Source: Achatina immaculata (lineage: Eukaryota > Mollusca > Gastropoda > Stylommatophora > Achatinidae). From it: a stretch of 64,000 nucleotides of DNA. The stretch is taken from the NCBI GenBank assembly GCA_009760885.1, contig CM019692.1:55197710-55261709 (forward strand), read 5' to 3'. The position numbers were made by a program, and so were the translations under genes. The stretch's first letter is position 1; every line of letters begins with the position of its first letter. This document shows, one piece after another, positions 29,351-40,254 of the stretch. The notes under the pieces were generated by a model that made no database searches, was not told the origin of the DNA, and saw only the letters and a program-made list of their open reading frames with translations.

Positions 29351-30609
29351 TGCATATAAAAGATTAACGCTCCTCGAATCAATTCATTTGAAAATTCAAT
29401 GCCCAAGTATGGCTCATCTAACTACAGAACAATGACTATCATCATTGGATGTTTACAGACAGGACAGTCACAAAGTTAGTTGCCAGACAATTTAATGTGG
29501 TTAAAAGCACCATTAGTCGCCTTTGGAGACAAAAAAAAAAAAAACTGGCTCAGATGCAGACCGGCAGCGCAGTGGAAGACCCATAGCCACAACTCCTGCC
29601 GAAGACCGCTTTATACGGCTGCGTCACCTCAGGAATCGATTTGCATCTGCGTCCTCAACAGTCAAGTCAATGACAGCACCTCGCTGAATTTCAGATCAAA
29701 CGGTCAGGAACCGGCTGCATGACGCTGGTCTTTGGGCTAGAAGACCCTACAGAGGTCCTGTTCTTACGGACCGGCATCGCCAGAACCGACTGCAGTGGGC
29801 AAACGAGCATCGTAAACAGACAGTTGCGAATGATTGGGGAAGGGTTTGGTTTGATGATGTATCATTCTTTCTGCTCCAGCGACACAATGGACGGAGAAGA
29901 GGTTACTGCGAGTCCATGAGCGCTACGCCCAGAACTGTGTGGATGAGGCTCCTCCACATCGAGGTGGAGGTGTACTGGTGTGGGGGACGATCAACTTTAT
30001 GGGAAGAAGTGAACTGGTGCAAACTGAAGTATGCCTGAATGCCCAACTATACATCTCTGAAATTCTTCGTCCTCACGTACTTTCACTTCTGGGTGCACCA
30101 GGGTCGATTTTTCAGCAGGATAACGCTCGACCTCATGTGGCACAACTCACCACCCAGTTCCTCGAGGACAATAATATCTAGACCATTCCGTGGCCATCCA
30201 TGTCATCAGACATGAACCCAATAGAACACTTATGGGGTGAACTCAGCTGACAAGTCCGCCAGCGAGACGTAGCGCCAACCAATCTCTGACAGTTGTCTCT
30301 TGCACTGCGGGAAGAGTGGGCAGCTATCCCACAACAGATCCAACGGCTAATCGGATCCATGTCAAGGAGATGTCGTTCTCTGATACAAGCCAGAGGAGGC
30401 CATACACCTTACTGATACGGAGGCGTCAGTCGCAAAGAATAAAAGTCGAAACCAAATTTAATGAATATCATTTCATTGTTAAAGTCTTAAAGTTTCTTCA
30501 TGACAAGATTGAAACATTAATTCTCTAAAATAAAATTTTGATACAAGTTTGAAACTTGGTGTCCAATACGACTACAGTAGTGTTGCGTTTCTTTTTTTGT
30601 AGCAGTATA
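29351..30609 (+). pseudogene. Tc1-like transposon, 5'-truncated, 3' terminus kept
   Basis: Homologous to 56330-57470. The transposase is broken by an A12 insertion near 29530, frameshifts and stops. Recognisable parts are the FDDVSFFLLQ first-Asp region, FQQDNARPHVAQ (second Asp, ~30111) and MNPIEHLWGE (Glu, ~30212), with DD34E spacing. The 3' terminus at 30582-30609 (GTTTCTTTTTTTGTAGCAGTATA) is the inverse of the 5' terminus at 56066. The left end is cut off where LINE-D begins. Confidence 0.8.
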
Positions 30610-30615
30610 TATTGG

Positions 30616-31035
30616 TCATTTATGCATACGAAAGCTGAAAATCAACTAAAGAAATAGACAAGAAATTAGACTCTTTTGAAAACAAATACCTAAGGAAAAT
30701 ACTTGGTACAAAGTATTACAACGCAGAGATAAGAAAGATGAGCAAACAACAACCTGTCTCATGGATGATCAGAAAAAGGAGATGGGCATATGTAGGCCAT
30801 GTGATGAGAAGAAACAATCAGAGAATACCAAAACAAGCTATCAAATGGAGCACACAGGTCGATGAAAGAGAGTTCGACCATGTGAAACTCTAAAGAGGAC
30901 ATTGTTTAAAGAAGCCAGTTTAGTGGACATAACATCCCTTGATGAAGTTGGAAGACTCGCTCTGAACAGGAAACTTTGCAAACAACTATGCGAGCCCTAT
31001 GTGACGTTTGACGGTAGAGGAAAGGATGTAAGAAA
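30616..31035 (+). mobile_element. LINE-A 3' remnant
   Basis: Matches LINE-A from the ACESWKTTKEIEKKLDSFEN region to ALCDV-like CDV, with several frame breaks and a short GGATGTAAG tail. It starts within a few bases of the Tc1 end. Confidence 0.8.
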
Positions 31036-31039
31036 ATGT

Positions 31040-31475
31040 TGGTCAGAAACATAGCATATGTTTAAACAAGATGAAAACCAAATACAAACATTTGGGAATG
31101 GAATCCTGAGAATTTATGGATCAGTAAGAGATCATATAACACAACAATGGAAGATAAGATGAAACAAAGAAATCCACTTATAACAGCCAGTATGAGAAAC
31201 AAATCTGTGGTGGCTCGGGCCAGAATGAGGAAGGACAAAGATGGCCTATACAGAAGTGATGAAAGGGAACAGACCAAGAGGTAAACCTAAACAATGATGG
31301 CAAGACAACTTAGAAGAAGAAGATAAATAGACTCTTGGAATCTACAGCTGGCAAGAAAAAAACTAAGAGCAGACAGGAATGGAGATGCATCTTGTCTGCC
31401 ACAATGAGCCTTACTACTCAGAGAGCTGAATTCAGCAGCTGTTTGAAGAGGAAGGTGAAGCAGAATTTACCCAAT
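31040..31475 (+). mobile_element. Decayed LINE-D-like 3' remnant
   Basis: Fragments such as FGNGILRIYGS, NKSVVARARMRK and a terminal EWRCILSATMSL resemble the LINE-D thumb and C-terminal region. No intact frame. Confidence 0.5.
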
Positions 31476-31567
31476 GAACGAAATCCTTAAAACTAGTTTT
31501 ATAGCTAACATCTAGATGACTACTTTCATTATCTAAATGAGACCAATATTGCCCTTCACAATATCAA

Positions 31568-31679
31568 TTGGTGATCTGCAAATGGATGCAGCAGGGCATC
31601 TTGCTTACAACCAAGAGGCCTACAGGAGTGCTGTTAGAGAGGCAAAGTTCTGCAAAGGTCATGCAAATGACTGACCGAG
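31568..31679 (+). mobile_element. Very short LINE-E 3' end with 31-bp TSD
   Basis: Encodes DLQMDAAGHLAYNQEAYRSA-like residues to KGHAND. Flanks 31537-31567 and 31680-31710 repeat with three mismatches (shared core CCCTTCACAATATCAA), an unusually long and aged target-site duplication. Confidence 0.75.
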
Positions 31680-31814
31680 ATGAGGCCAGTATTACCCTTC
31701 ACAATATCAACTACAGAGATTTAGTTTATGCTGTGGCAGTCTTGCAACAAGTAGTTACCTATACAGAGTGGTAGCCACATATCACTTTACGGTATCTGAA
31801 TAGCTTTTGGGTAT

Positions 31815-31945
31815 AAGCATAAATATATAATTATATACAAAGCTACTACAGTAATGCTGTGATACCAAAATGTAAGACCATTTAAAATAAAAATAGCAAC
31901 AGCCTTATTAATTAATCAGCACTGTAGTCTTAGATTTTATAGTAC
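31815..31945 (-). mobile_element. Penelope-like element terminus fragment
   Basis: ATATATAATTATATACAAAG, CTGTGATACCAAAATGTA and the following AT-rich stretch match the 3' terminus of the Penelope-like copies at 33940 and 36905. Confidence 0.55.
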
Positions 31946-32630
31946 AGGTCAGTGATAGGGAATGGAGTCAACAGCTAGATCTAATGGTTTACCATTTTTA
32001 GCAATTATTACTGAAAATCAGCTTTCTGCCTGCTTGGCCAGATGAAGGCTCCACTAGGGGTTAACATTATTTTTTTGTACATGTACATGCAGATTGCTCA
32101 GAAGGTTAGTTATTGTTAAGATTATTTCTGTTAAATATCAGCTTTTGTTTTCCCCAAGAATCTACCAGCATCTTCCTATATATTCTTACTCTGAATGCTG
32201 TGGAGGCTAAAAGATTTCTTTTTTCTCAGTAGAATGATATCCCGATTTTGTTTTATTTCCGGAAGTGCACATAACAAGGTAGGATGATGCTCCTCCCAGC
32301 GAGCTGCAATGGTAAACTCATCAGAATGTTCAACCAGGTTAAGGATGGAACTGATCCTTGCCCTGGTCACCATCATGCTCCCAGATTCCTAGTAGTTTTT
32401 TGTGTCCAAGCGAGGTAGGATCTTAAGTGACATGGTTTACCGACACTTGTGTCAATATGTCTCGTGATAAACAAAATATTCATCCAATACGCATACATTT
32501 TCTCGCATACAAACATACAGACATCTTAAAATCATCACTTCCAAACACATTCAGACGATTCAAATGCAACATTCAAAAACAGTTAAGCCACAGAGACCAA
32601 AATAAAAATGGGAAAAGCTCAGTCAACTTG
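31946..32630. other. Region downstream of ferritin, nothing recognised
   Basis: Between the Penelope fragment and the ferritin poly(A) signal. No element or exon supported. Confidence 0.4.
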
Positions 32631-32636
32631 AAAACT

Positions 32637-32642
32637 TTTATT
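32637..32642 (-). terminator. Ferritin poly(A) signal
   Basis: AATAAA on the minus strand about 540 nt after the stop, the first canonical hexamer found there. Cleavage would fall near 32620. Confidence 0.5.
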
Positions 32643-33177
32643 TGTTAATTCAGCCCTTGAGACAGCTAAATAAAAACAAAGACAAAAAAAAAAAAAAAAA
32701 TCCAGTGACAACACCTTATGATGGAAAAGACCTAATGGTGCATCACAACAAAACATGTACATGTTAAGAATATATACCATCTCCGAACACTAATACTTAA
32801 AAAAAGATTGTAAAGAAAAGGACTACATTTCTGCTTGCTTTCAAGAAACCTAATACATAAAAACCACTGGCTTATTTCAAGAATACTTTAAAATACCACT
32901 TTAGTTTAATGAATATATGCTAATGCCACAATATTGAGACAATTAAGAGGATTCTGGTTTTCTTACATTCAGTATCTTCATTCATAATAAACAGCATATT
33001 AATTCCATGTTGTTCCTTCAAAAAAAAAAAAAAAAAGGCAAAAACACAAGGCAGAATTGGCAAAAGAAGATGGAACACAACTTTCCAGAAAAAAAGACAC
33101 AACAGAGGGCTGTAAATGAAAGCCTGCAATGATACCATGGACACACATAGTATGATCAGGCTTCATTGGTGATCAAA

Positions 33178-33318
33178 TTAATCACCAAGGGACTCCTTGT
33201 CATACATGTACTCTCCGAGTCCAGGTCCGACACGTTTCAGATTGGTGATGTGGTCACCAATTTCTTTGATGGACCTCACTTGTTCCTCAAGGTACTCAGA
33301 CTCCAGGAAGTCAGCCAT
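33178..33318 (-). CDS. Ferritin coding exon 4 with stop
   Basis: 46 codons plus [23 protein letters not shown] to KESLGD; acceptor TTTCTAACAG|ATGGCT. Contains Gln139 and the conserved [17 protein letters not shown]. Confidence 0.95.
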   Translation of the reverse strand: MADFLESEYLEEQVRSIKEIGDHITNLKRVGPGLGEYMYDKESLGD

Positions 33319-36300
33319 CTGTTAGAAATAATGAATAAGTACTGATTATACCAGCCATGTGTTAGAAACAATGAGTAAGCATAGATTATAACATCCATCT
33401 GAAACACAGAATTTCAAATGATGAACAGTACAATGTGCCATTATCTAAAGGATGTAATTACCTCATAATGTACAGACAATTATGCTGAAATAGCCCTGCT
33501 GGCTGAACTACTCACTAAGAAGTGTAACGCCTACTGCTTCTCCTCTCTCATCAATCTTACTCATCATGTCATCAAATAACGTAAGGTTTACAGTGTTTCT
33601 CCATTTCTGCAAGCCACATACACATTTTCATCTGATAGCCTGCAACTACTATATAAAGTGTTAGCAACCCAATCATCTCTCACTAAGTCAAAGATCTAGA
33701 GGCACAACACATGGTGTGCTGCAAAAATATCAAAATTCACTCCATAGAGTGCTTCACAAACAAGCTAAACTATAAGTAGCTTGCAACAAAATTCTGCCTT
33801 GCTGTTAGACAGAATATGGCATGATTGTGCACAAGACAGTCCCTGCATATCTTATCTTCTCAGTATTTTTTCACAATTCAGTCACTTTACACAACAAACA
33901 CCCCAATGAACTACAATGTGTATGACATGAATAAATGTATAAGTATACACAACTAAGTATATAACTATATGCGAAGCTACTACGGGAAAGCTGCGAAAAC
34001 AAAATGTATAAACTAGGAAAAAAGTAGTAACAGTTTTATTATTTAACAAGCACACAGTTGTGATGTTTCAGTGTAATCTTAATCATACAAAAACACACAA
34101 GACAAAGAAATAGAGAAAGAAGATAAAATATGAATTCACATGAATGCTATGTTAAAAGTAGGAATGGAAAAAATAGAATAAATAAAATAAATGGAGCACT
34201 TAACAGAGCCTTGTAAGAGGTTGTGTCCAGAAATGTGCATGGTGGAGTGTTCTGAATGTTTAAATGGAGACTTGTAATGTGTAACAGGTGGGTTATAAAG
34301 AGGGAGAGCCACAAAAGGAGAGAGAGTGATTGCAGTTGGGGTAGAGAGGTTGTAATTTGATGCAGCGAGGAGGTTTTGAAATATGTATAGCATGTGAGAA
34401 AGGAATGTAACCTGGTGCAGTGTAAATATGTTTGTGGAAGAGGGGAATGTTAGATGTAACTAACTGTTAGCTCAAACCATGCGGTCCCAGTGTCCTCTAC
34501 TCCTGAATGTATAAGTTCTCAAGTGCTAGGTGGCTTCTGTCATTGTTTGATGGCTGTTACCAGAAAATCAGATCTGGCACTGTGGTTGGGGCCACTAAAA
34601 TGATTAGGAACTGTTTTTGAAGCATGCTGGGTATTATCATACAGATGTTTCTGCATGCGATCACCTAATCTGAGACCAGTTTCACCAATATAAGTTACAA
34701 TGTATATGATTCTGAACAAATGATAATGAGACTAAACAACAGTTAAGCCAAGCTGCATTACTGTAACAAGAAAAAGAAAAGGATTTCCACGACAGAGAAT
34801 TTAATCAGCTCTAAAAATAGGAACCAGAGAAATCTTGGAAGATAAATGCAGCCAAGTGTGATACTGACAACATCACATTTTCATGCGCTGATGGTCTTGG
34901 AAATACAGGCCTAAAACCATATCCCCAATATGCTCTTAAAGGCATGGAAATGGGGTTTTACCTTTACATTATTAGAACATGATCAGAACTCAAAAGATCT
35001 GGGGTTAGTATAGATTCTGACATTCCATTCACGAAACATTTTCCAGTGGACACAAAACACAACCTCTTCTTTTGTGTAAACTTACTACCAGCACAAAACA
35101 TGGACAAATTTCTGATTTGAAGGAACTCGTTAGAAGGGAAAAAAAAAAAAGAAAAGAAAAGAAGAATTAAAAATACAGTCTACAAAATACTGACCTGAGC
35201 ATCCTCATGGCTGGTACAGAGCTTGTGCAAGTCCAGTAAAGCCTGGTTGACACTCTTCTCCAACTGCAGAGCAACCTGCATTGCATCAAGACCTGTCCCC
35301 CATTCATCACGCTCAGGCTTCTGTCAATCATCAAGATAAAGCAGATAATTGGATGGAAAGAATAGCTTTGTAAAAATGTCTGGTCACAGCAAGTAGTGAT
35401 TTAAATGTCATAAAACTGCTGACTTCTTTTGCAGAAACCACACATTTCTTGGAATTTCTTCAACTAAACAAATCATGACTTTTCCCAATTCCTAAATTTA
35501 GAAGTTTGTTTTTTTTTTTTTGGTAGTTTTCAACAATAAAAAAATAAAATCAATGCATGAACAAATGACTGAATCAACAGAGAAATGATCTCTTAGGAAG
35601 TCTTAGACTTATGGCATGTGACTGAACCCACCCACCCCACACACACACACATACAACACTCCCCATTTGTGAGGGTTCCTGCTGGTGCTGCAGAACACAT
35701 GCACTGAGTAGAGATCCTCATTCACAGAATTAGGAACACTTACATACTTGCTTGATGTATAATAATAATAATAATGACCTTTTAACATATAATAAACTAA
35801 AATTAGTATTATCAACCATAATCACGGGTGAGTTATGTCGGAGATGCACTATCAATTACCTTGATATCCTGAAGCACAATGCGGCCACCACGCTTGTTCT
35901 GATACTTCATGAACTTCTCGGCATGCTCTCGTTCTTCTTCAGAGGACTTCTTGAAGAACTTGGAGAAGCCAGGAAGGGCCACATCATCACGGTCAAAGTA
36001 GAATGCCTGTAGGATCATAATGGATCATTCAGTTTAGATATTCTAATTTAAAATATACGTATACTTAATGAAGACATGATCACATGTCTTAATCTTCTAA
36101 AGATTAGAAACAAGACAAGAGCTCATACTGATAAAATTACCATTATAACAAATGAAAGAAAAAAAATTAATGCAATGATGGTAGGAATTTAGAAACAGAA
36201 ATTACATGCACCTACCACAGGCTTAATTTATTCAGAACACTGCTGTGAAGTATAGAAAACAAGTGATGTTAAAAAAAAAAGTATAGAAAACAAGTGATGT

Positions 36301-37866
36301 TAAAAAAAAAAGTATAGAAAACAAGTGATGTTAAAAAAAAAAGTATAGAAAACAAGTGATGTTAAAAAAAAAAGTATAGAAAACAAGTGATGTTAAAAAA
36401 AAAAGTATTGAAAACAAGTGATGTTAAAAAAAAAAGTACAAAAATAAACAAGTGAAATGCCAGAAAAGAAAACCCTATAAAGTACAAAAGCAAACAAACG
36501 AATTACAAAAAAATAAAAAAAAAACATATGACTCATAATCTCATGACTAAAGCTGAGAAAAGCCCAATGAACTAAATCAAAGCAATTATTTTTTTAAACA
36601 AATGCTGAGAAGATATATTAAATGACATGTCCATTGCTTAGTCATCTTTACAGCGTCCACGTAAGAAACTGAAGATGACTAACAGAGAGACTGCACTGTT
36701 AACAGTACTGGTGAATCACGATTGTAATAGAGGGGACTGGTGTGGATGTATCCACCAACAATCATACAAACAGAGAAAAACCTGCTTCTCAAGGATTTAA
36801 AGAAACTCCCTACCCAAAAATCTTGTGTCACAAGGTTTTTAGCACAGCATCAGCTGCAATGAGTTTTAATGTGAGATAATGGACTATACCTGTAACTCAG
36901 CAACATACAATGTTAAGTATACAACTATACACGAAGCACTGCAGTAAAGCTGTGGTACCAGAATGTATAAACTGGGAAAAAAGTAGGAGCAGCTTTATTA
37001 CTTAACGACTACAAAGTTGTGACGTTTCGGCATGAGCCTTAATGATACAAAAACATACAGAACAAAGAAATAGAGACAGGAGATAAAAGTATAGATTCAG
37101 ATGAATACTATTTTTTTTAAAAATTAAACGGAGTGCTTAGCTGTAAATTGCAAGGTGTGGCTTGTCCGGCGGTGTGTGTCAGGAATGGATTTAGTAGAAC
37201 GTGGAGACAGTTTAACTGAAGACCTGTGATATGTGGTCGGTAGGTTATAACTGGGGGTAGTGGACTGTTTTTAAGTTTTTAACAATTTCTATGGCCTGGA
37301 TATGTATCATACACTTCTCGCACTTACAACTATCGATTTTTTTTCTTTCTCGGGAACTATGCTACATCAATATAACCGACCTCACGTCCTCCCCGTCGAC
37401 AGCAGGACGCAGGCTTCCTGAATCTGATAAACTACGCAGTTAAGGGACTGCTCTATATATCCCGCTGCACTGCGGAAACTGCGACATGGCCACGTCAACA
37501 AGAACGTTCGACGCTAGCGCTATGCTTTGGATAGGGAATTCTACTTTTTAAAAAGCTTTAGGACCTCCTGTTCAACAGTAAAGGAAGAAGACATGTTGAC
37601 CTTGCCTGGAGTCTCTGATCCTTCTCATTCATATAAAGCTGGTTGTCTTGAATTCTGGTCTTCCCTTCGCTTTGTGATGCGGTATCTAAGCATTGATTAA
37701 TACATAGAATACGTAGCTATAATTTGAAGCGTTTAGAAGTGTAAGACATTATCAGACTTACCATGGACTGGTAGCAGTAGCTTGCATACAGCTCCATGTT
37801 GATCTGGCGATTGATGCCGGCTTCGCTCTCCGAGTGGTAGTTTTGGCGAACTTGGCTCACAGACAT
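33178..37866 (-). CDS. Soma-type ferritin heavy-chain-like subunit (4 exons, 172 aa)
   Basis: Cytosolic iron-storage subunit: it oxidises Fe(II) at a di-iron ferroxidase site and assembles into a 24-mer shell. Exons are 37866-37762, 36006-35860, 35320-35195 and 33318-33178, all phase 0 with GT-AG introns. All ferroxidase ligands are present: Glu25 and Tyr32 (MELYASYCY), Glu60 and His63 (EEEREHAEK), Glu105 (QLEKSVNQ) and Gln139 (LEEQVRS). There is no signal peptide, so it is the somatic rather than the secreted or yolk type. The length is usual for mollusc soma ferritins. The 5' UTR opens with an IRE-like hairpin, implying translational control by iron. The start is the only ATG in the predicted leader, with A at -3. 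Introns 1 and 3 hold Penelope-like sequence; intron 3 also holds a decayed SINE. Confidence 0.96.
33940..34740 (-). mobile_element. Penelope-like element 3' part with GIY-YIG endonuclease, in ferritin intron 3
   Basis: An open stretch at 34710-34540 reads [20 protein letters not shown], then [18 protein letters not shown] and [18 protein letters not shown], then a stop. This is the GIY-YIG domain that follows the reverse transcriptase in Penelope-like elements (YIG, the Arg of LRLGDR, and PNHF/HS segments). The RT itself is missing. About 600 bp of 3' region follows, ending near the AT-rich terminus shared with 36905, 31815 and 38136. Confidence 0.75.
34836..34970 (+). mobile_element. Decayed SINE copy in ferritin intron 3
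   Basis: GCAGCCAAGTGTGATACTGA, CAACATCACATTTTC and the end GGGGTTTTACCTTTAC match the SINE body and tail, at lower identity than the other copies. Confidence 0.65.
35195..35320 (-). CDS. Ferritin coding exon 3
   Basis: 42 codons, [20 protein letters not shown] to HEDAQ; acceptor GATTGACAG|AAGCCT and donor GCTCAG|GTCAGT. Confidence 0.95.
35860..36006 (-). CDS. Ferritin coding exon 2
   Basis: 49 codons, [18 protein letters not shown] to VLQDIK; acceptor ATCCTACAG|GCATTC and donor ATCAAG|GTAATT. Contains the ferritin signature around EEREHAE. Confidence 0.95.
36250..36437. repeat. 31-bp tandem repeat, six units, ferritin intron 1
   Basis: Unit GTATAGAAAACAAGTGATGT followed by T and about ten A, starting at 36250, 36281, 36312, 36343, 36374 and 36405. 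Units are almost identical, so the array is young or homogenised. Confidence 0.95.
36905..37320 (-). mobile_element. Penelope-like 3' terminus in ferritin intron 1
   Basis: Alignable with 33950-34390: ACTGCAGTAAAGCTGTGGTA, AATGTATAAACTGGGAAAAA, GTGACGTTTCGGCATGAGCC and the following ~200 bp. The endonuclease part is not present. Confidence 0.7.
37762..37866 (-). CDS. Ferritin coding exon 1
   Basis: 35 codons, [20 protein letters not shown] to YQSM; donor CCATG|GTAAGT. It carries the first two ferroxidase ligands. Confidence 0.95.
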
Positions 37867-37970
37867 TTTTGATTGTTGTGTTAACTGTCTGATCTTGAAA
37901 TCAGTTCAAAGTTGGAACCTTTTTTTGTTGCAAGATGGTAGTTGGTAGGTTAGCAAAGACTCTTTTGAGA

Positions 37971-38004
37971 TTTGCCCGTACGTACCCTGACGCAGCAAGA
38001 CAAA
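37971..38004 (-). promoter_or_regulatory. Iron-responsive element in ferritin 5' UTR, variant loop
   Basis: On the mRNA strand a 5-bp upper stem (TGCGT with ACGTA) closes the six-base loop CAGGGT. A bulged C lies below it, then a lower stem (TTTGTCTTG with CGGGCAAA, one unpaired T). This is the layout of ferritin IREs bound by iron-regulatory protein. The canonical loop is CAGTGN; here the fourth loop base is G instead of T, while the loop C-G pair positions and the AG remain. It lies about 8 nt from the predicted cap site, the cap-proximal position needed for translational repression. Confidence 0.85.
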
Positions 38005-38034
38005 TAACTAAAAGAAAAAATTCGCCCGGAGTTC

Positions 38035-38042
38035 CTTTTATA
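38035..38042 (-). promoter_or_regulatory. Ferritin TATA box
   Basis: TATAAAAG on the minus strand, predicting transcription start near 38012. Just upstream are a CRE-like TGACGTCG (38058-38051) and a GC-box-like GGGCGG (38067-38072, plus strand). Confidence 0.7.
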
Positions 38043-38135
38043 ATGGTGGGCGACGTCATTCAGGATGGGCGGAGTTAATATGAGGCTCTGGAAGGATGAA
38101 GGTACTGTTCTAAGAAAACTGACTGATGAAATGGG

Positions 38136-38600
38136 CACCAAAATGTATAAACTAGGAATAATCCCAGAAACGTTGTATATACTATTACTAGTTTATACAT
38201 TTTATATCAGTTTATACATTTTAGTATCACATATTTACTGGACAGCAAAAATAACTAATGAAGAATGTAGGAGAAGAGCTGGAGAGACAAAAAACCTTGT
38301 CAAAAAGATAAGAGAGAGACAATGTACTTTCATAGGACATGCAATGAGAAGAGGGGCATTCAAAATATTATAACAACAGGAAAAATAGAAGGAAGAAGAT
38401 CAAGAGGAAGACCAAGAGAAATGATACTGGACAGTCTGACGGGATGGTGTGAGAAGAGATCACCAACTGAGCTGATGGCCTGCATGAAGGATCGTGTACT
38501 CTGGAGAAGCATAATAGCCAACGCCAGTCGGCACGGCACATGATGATGATGATGATATATTTACTGCAGTGGCTCCGTGTATAATTATATACTTATACAC
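38136..38600 (+). mobile_element. Penelope-like terminus with inverted arms, split by LINE-B
   Basis: AAAATGTATAAACTA at 38140-38154 and its exact inverse at 38189-38203 form 15-bp arms. The plus-oriented terminus continues TTTATACATTTTAGTATCAC, is interrupted at 38241, and resumes after 38556 as TTACTGCAGTGGCTCCGTGT. It lies about 100-560 bp upstream of the ferritin TATA box. Confidence 0.65.
38241..38556 (+). mobile_element. LINE-B 3' end upstream of ferritin, TSD ATATTTACTG
   Basis: Ten-base direct repeats at 38231-38240 and 38557-38566 bound 316 bp. It encodes WTAKITNEECRRRAGETKNL to ANASRHGT, with one 1-bp deletion near 38355 splitting the frame, and a (TGA)n tail. It starts at nearly the same internal position as the copy at 25385. 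Confidence 0.9.
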
Positions 38601-40033
38601 TAATTATTGTGTGTTACGAAATGGGGCACCAAGTACTTGACTCCTAAAATTGTAAAAAAAATGGTGTAGCCTTTTGTCTTTAATAAAAGATACAAAACAC
38701 TCGTTATAAAATTGTTTAAGCCGCATGAAATTAAATGAACATTTGTTATTTTCATACAAAGAAAAAAAAACGTTTATAATTCCCTTGCTGCATTGTAAAG
38801 ATTTCAATAAGTAGTCCCATATACTGTCTACAACTAATTTTTGTACATGTTTTTTTACTCCATGAAAATTATCTTTTTGTGGTCTTCATCTTTGTAATGA
38901 AGAATATATGCTTAACAGAATACAAAACTATTATTTTCGGAAACCTCCGTGTTTTAGTAAGAAACTATATATAATATTTGAATAATCTACTATGTTATAA
39001 AAGTAATTAATCAATTTATTTCGCATCAGCCGTTTCCATCCCAGAGTTAATTAGCGAATATTTTTAGCACCCTCTTCTTGATTAATGAGAAAGCTTTTAA
39101 ATACTTTTAAAGTTCGATTAGTGTGTTTCTTGAAAGAAATCTAATTAAAATACCGTGAATATAATATAAAGATAAATATGTTTATACATTAAAGAATATT
39201 ATGTATTCTTTAATATAAAAGAACATGCGCTGAGCGAGATATGAGTGAGGAAAATTGATTATCCAATATCCTAAACAGAGCCTCCCAGTTAATGTCATAT
39301 GACCTTACAGTGACTCGACATGTTGTCATATTTTGAAAGTCACGAGTGACCTGAAAAAAAAAAAAATTCCACGTCTTCTATAGTGGTCCATAAATATTGC
39401 CAGGCAATAAATGTATATCTGTATGTGAATGGCATTTTGCTATATTTGTATGTTATATTATACCAGATATGGTTCCTGGTCATTTTGTCTGACGTCGGTT
39501 TGAAATAGTACGAGAAAGGGAGTGTACATTGTCTCGATCAAAGGTTGCGTTATAGTTGAGTGTTGTCGGAACATAGGTACTAATGGTTGTAAATTGTATC
39601 TGTTGTGAGAATAGTAATATATCATATGGGTAGAGTTGGTAGAATTCATTCGCAAAAAGGACGTGTTAAGATGATTGGTTGCATCGGCCACATTTACCAT
39701 GGCTGTACAAACTCGTACTACGAGCTTTACAAATAGAGATATCTTCTTCTTTTTCTTCTTTACATTCGTACGCCGACTTACATTTGCGACCGGAATATCT
39801 CTCTAGGTGAAGGTCAGATACTGCGTACTTTTCGCTACTATAACATATACGATGAACAGACATCACTTTAAAATACTAACAGAATGCAAATTATCACAGT
39901 AACTACGTGGAAAGTAGTCACAAAATACGAGTCACAACACATTACATAAAGAATCATATTGTAATAACTTTTCAGTGATGCGTAAATGTAAAAACAGCCA
40001 CTTACAATCTCACGCATACATTTCGTATTCGCC
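38601..40033. other. Unassigned AT-rich region
   Basis: No exon, RNA gene or repeat family could be supported. Confidence 0.4.
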
Positions 40034-40042
40034 ATATAATGA

Positions 40043-40245
40043 AAACAAGCTATCAAGTGGAACACAACAGGTCGAAGAAAAAGGGGCAGACCGCGTGAAA
40101 CTCTGAAGAGGACATTATTAAGAGAGGCCAAGTTAACAGGCATAAAATCCTTTGATGAGGTTGAAAGACTCACCGAAGACAGGAAAAATTGGCGAACTAC
40201 TTTGCGAGCCCTATGTGACGTTTAACGGCACGGGAAGGATATAAG
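40043..40245 (+). mobile_element. LINE-A 3' end, TSD ATATAATGA
   Basis: Nine-base direct repeats at 40034-40042 and 40246-40254. The 203-bp element encodes KQAIKWNTTGRRKRGRPRET to ALCDV stop and carries the standard tail. It closely matches 9544-11595. Confidence 0.88.
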
Positions 40246-40254
40246 ATATAATGA

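Noticed and set aside
36250..36437. CRISPR-like regular repeats (also 60946-61503)
   Set aside because: Units are directly abutting with no unique spacers, and the genome is eukaryotic.
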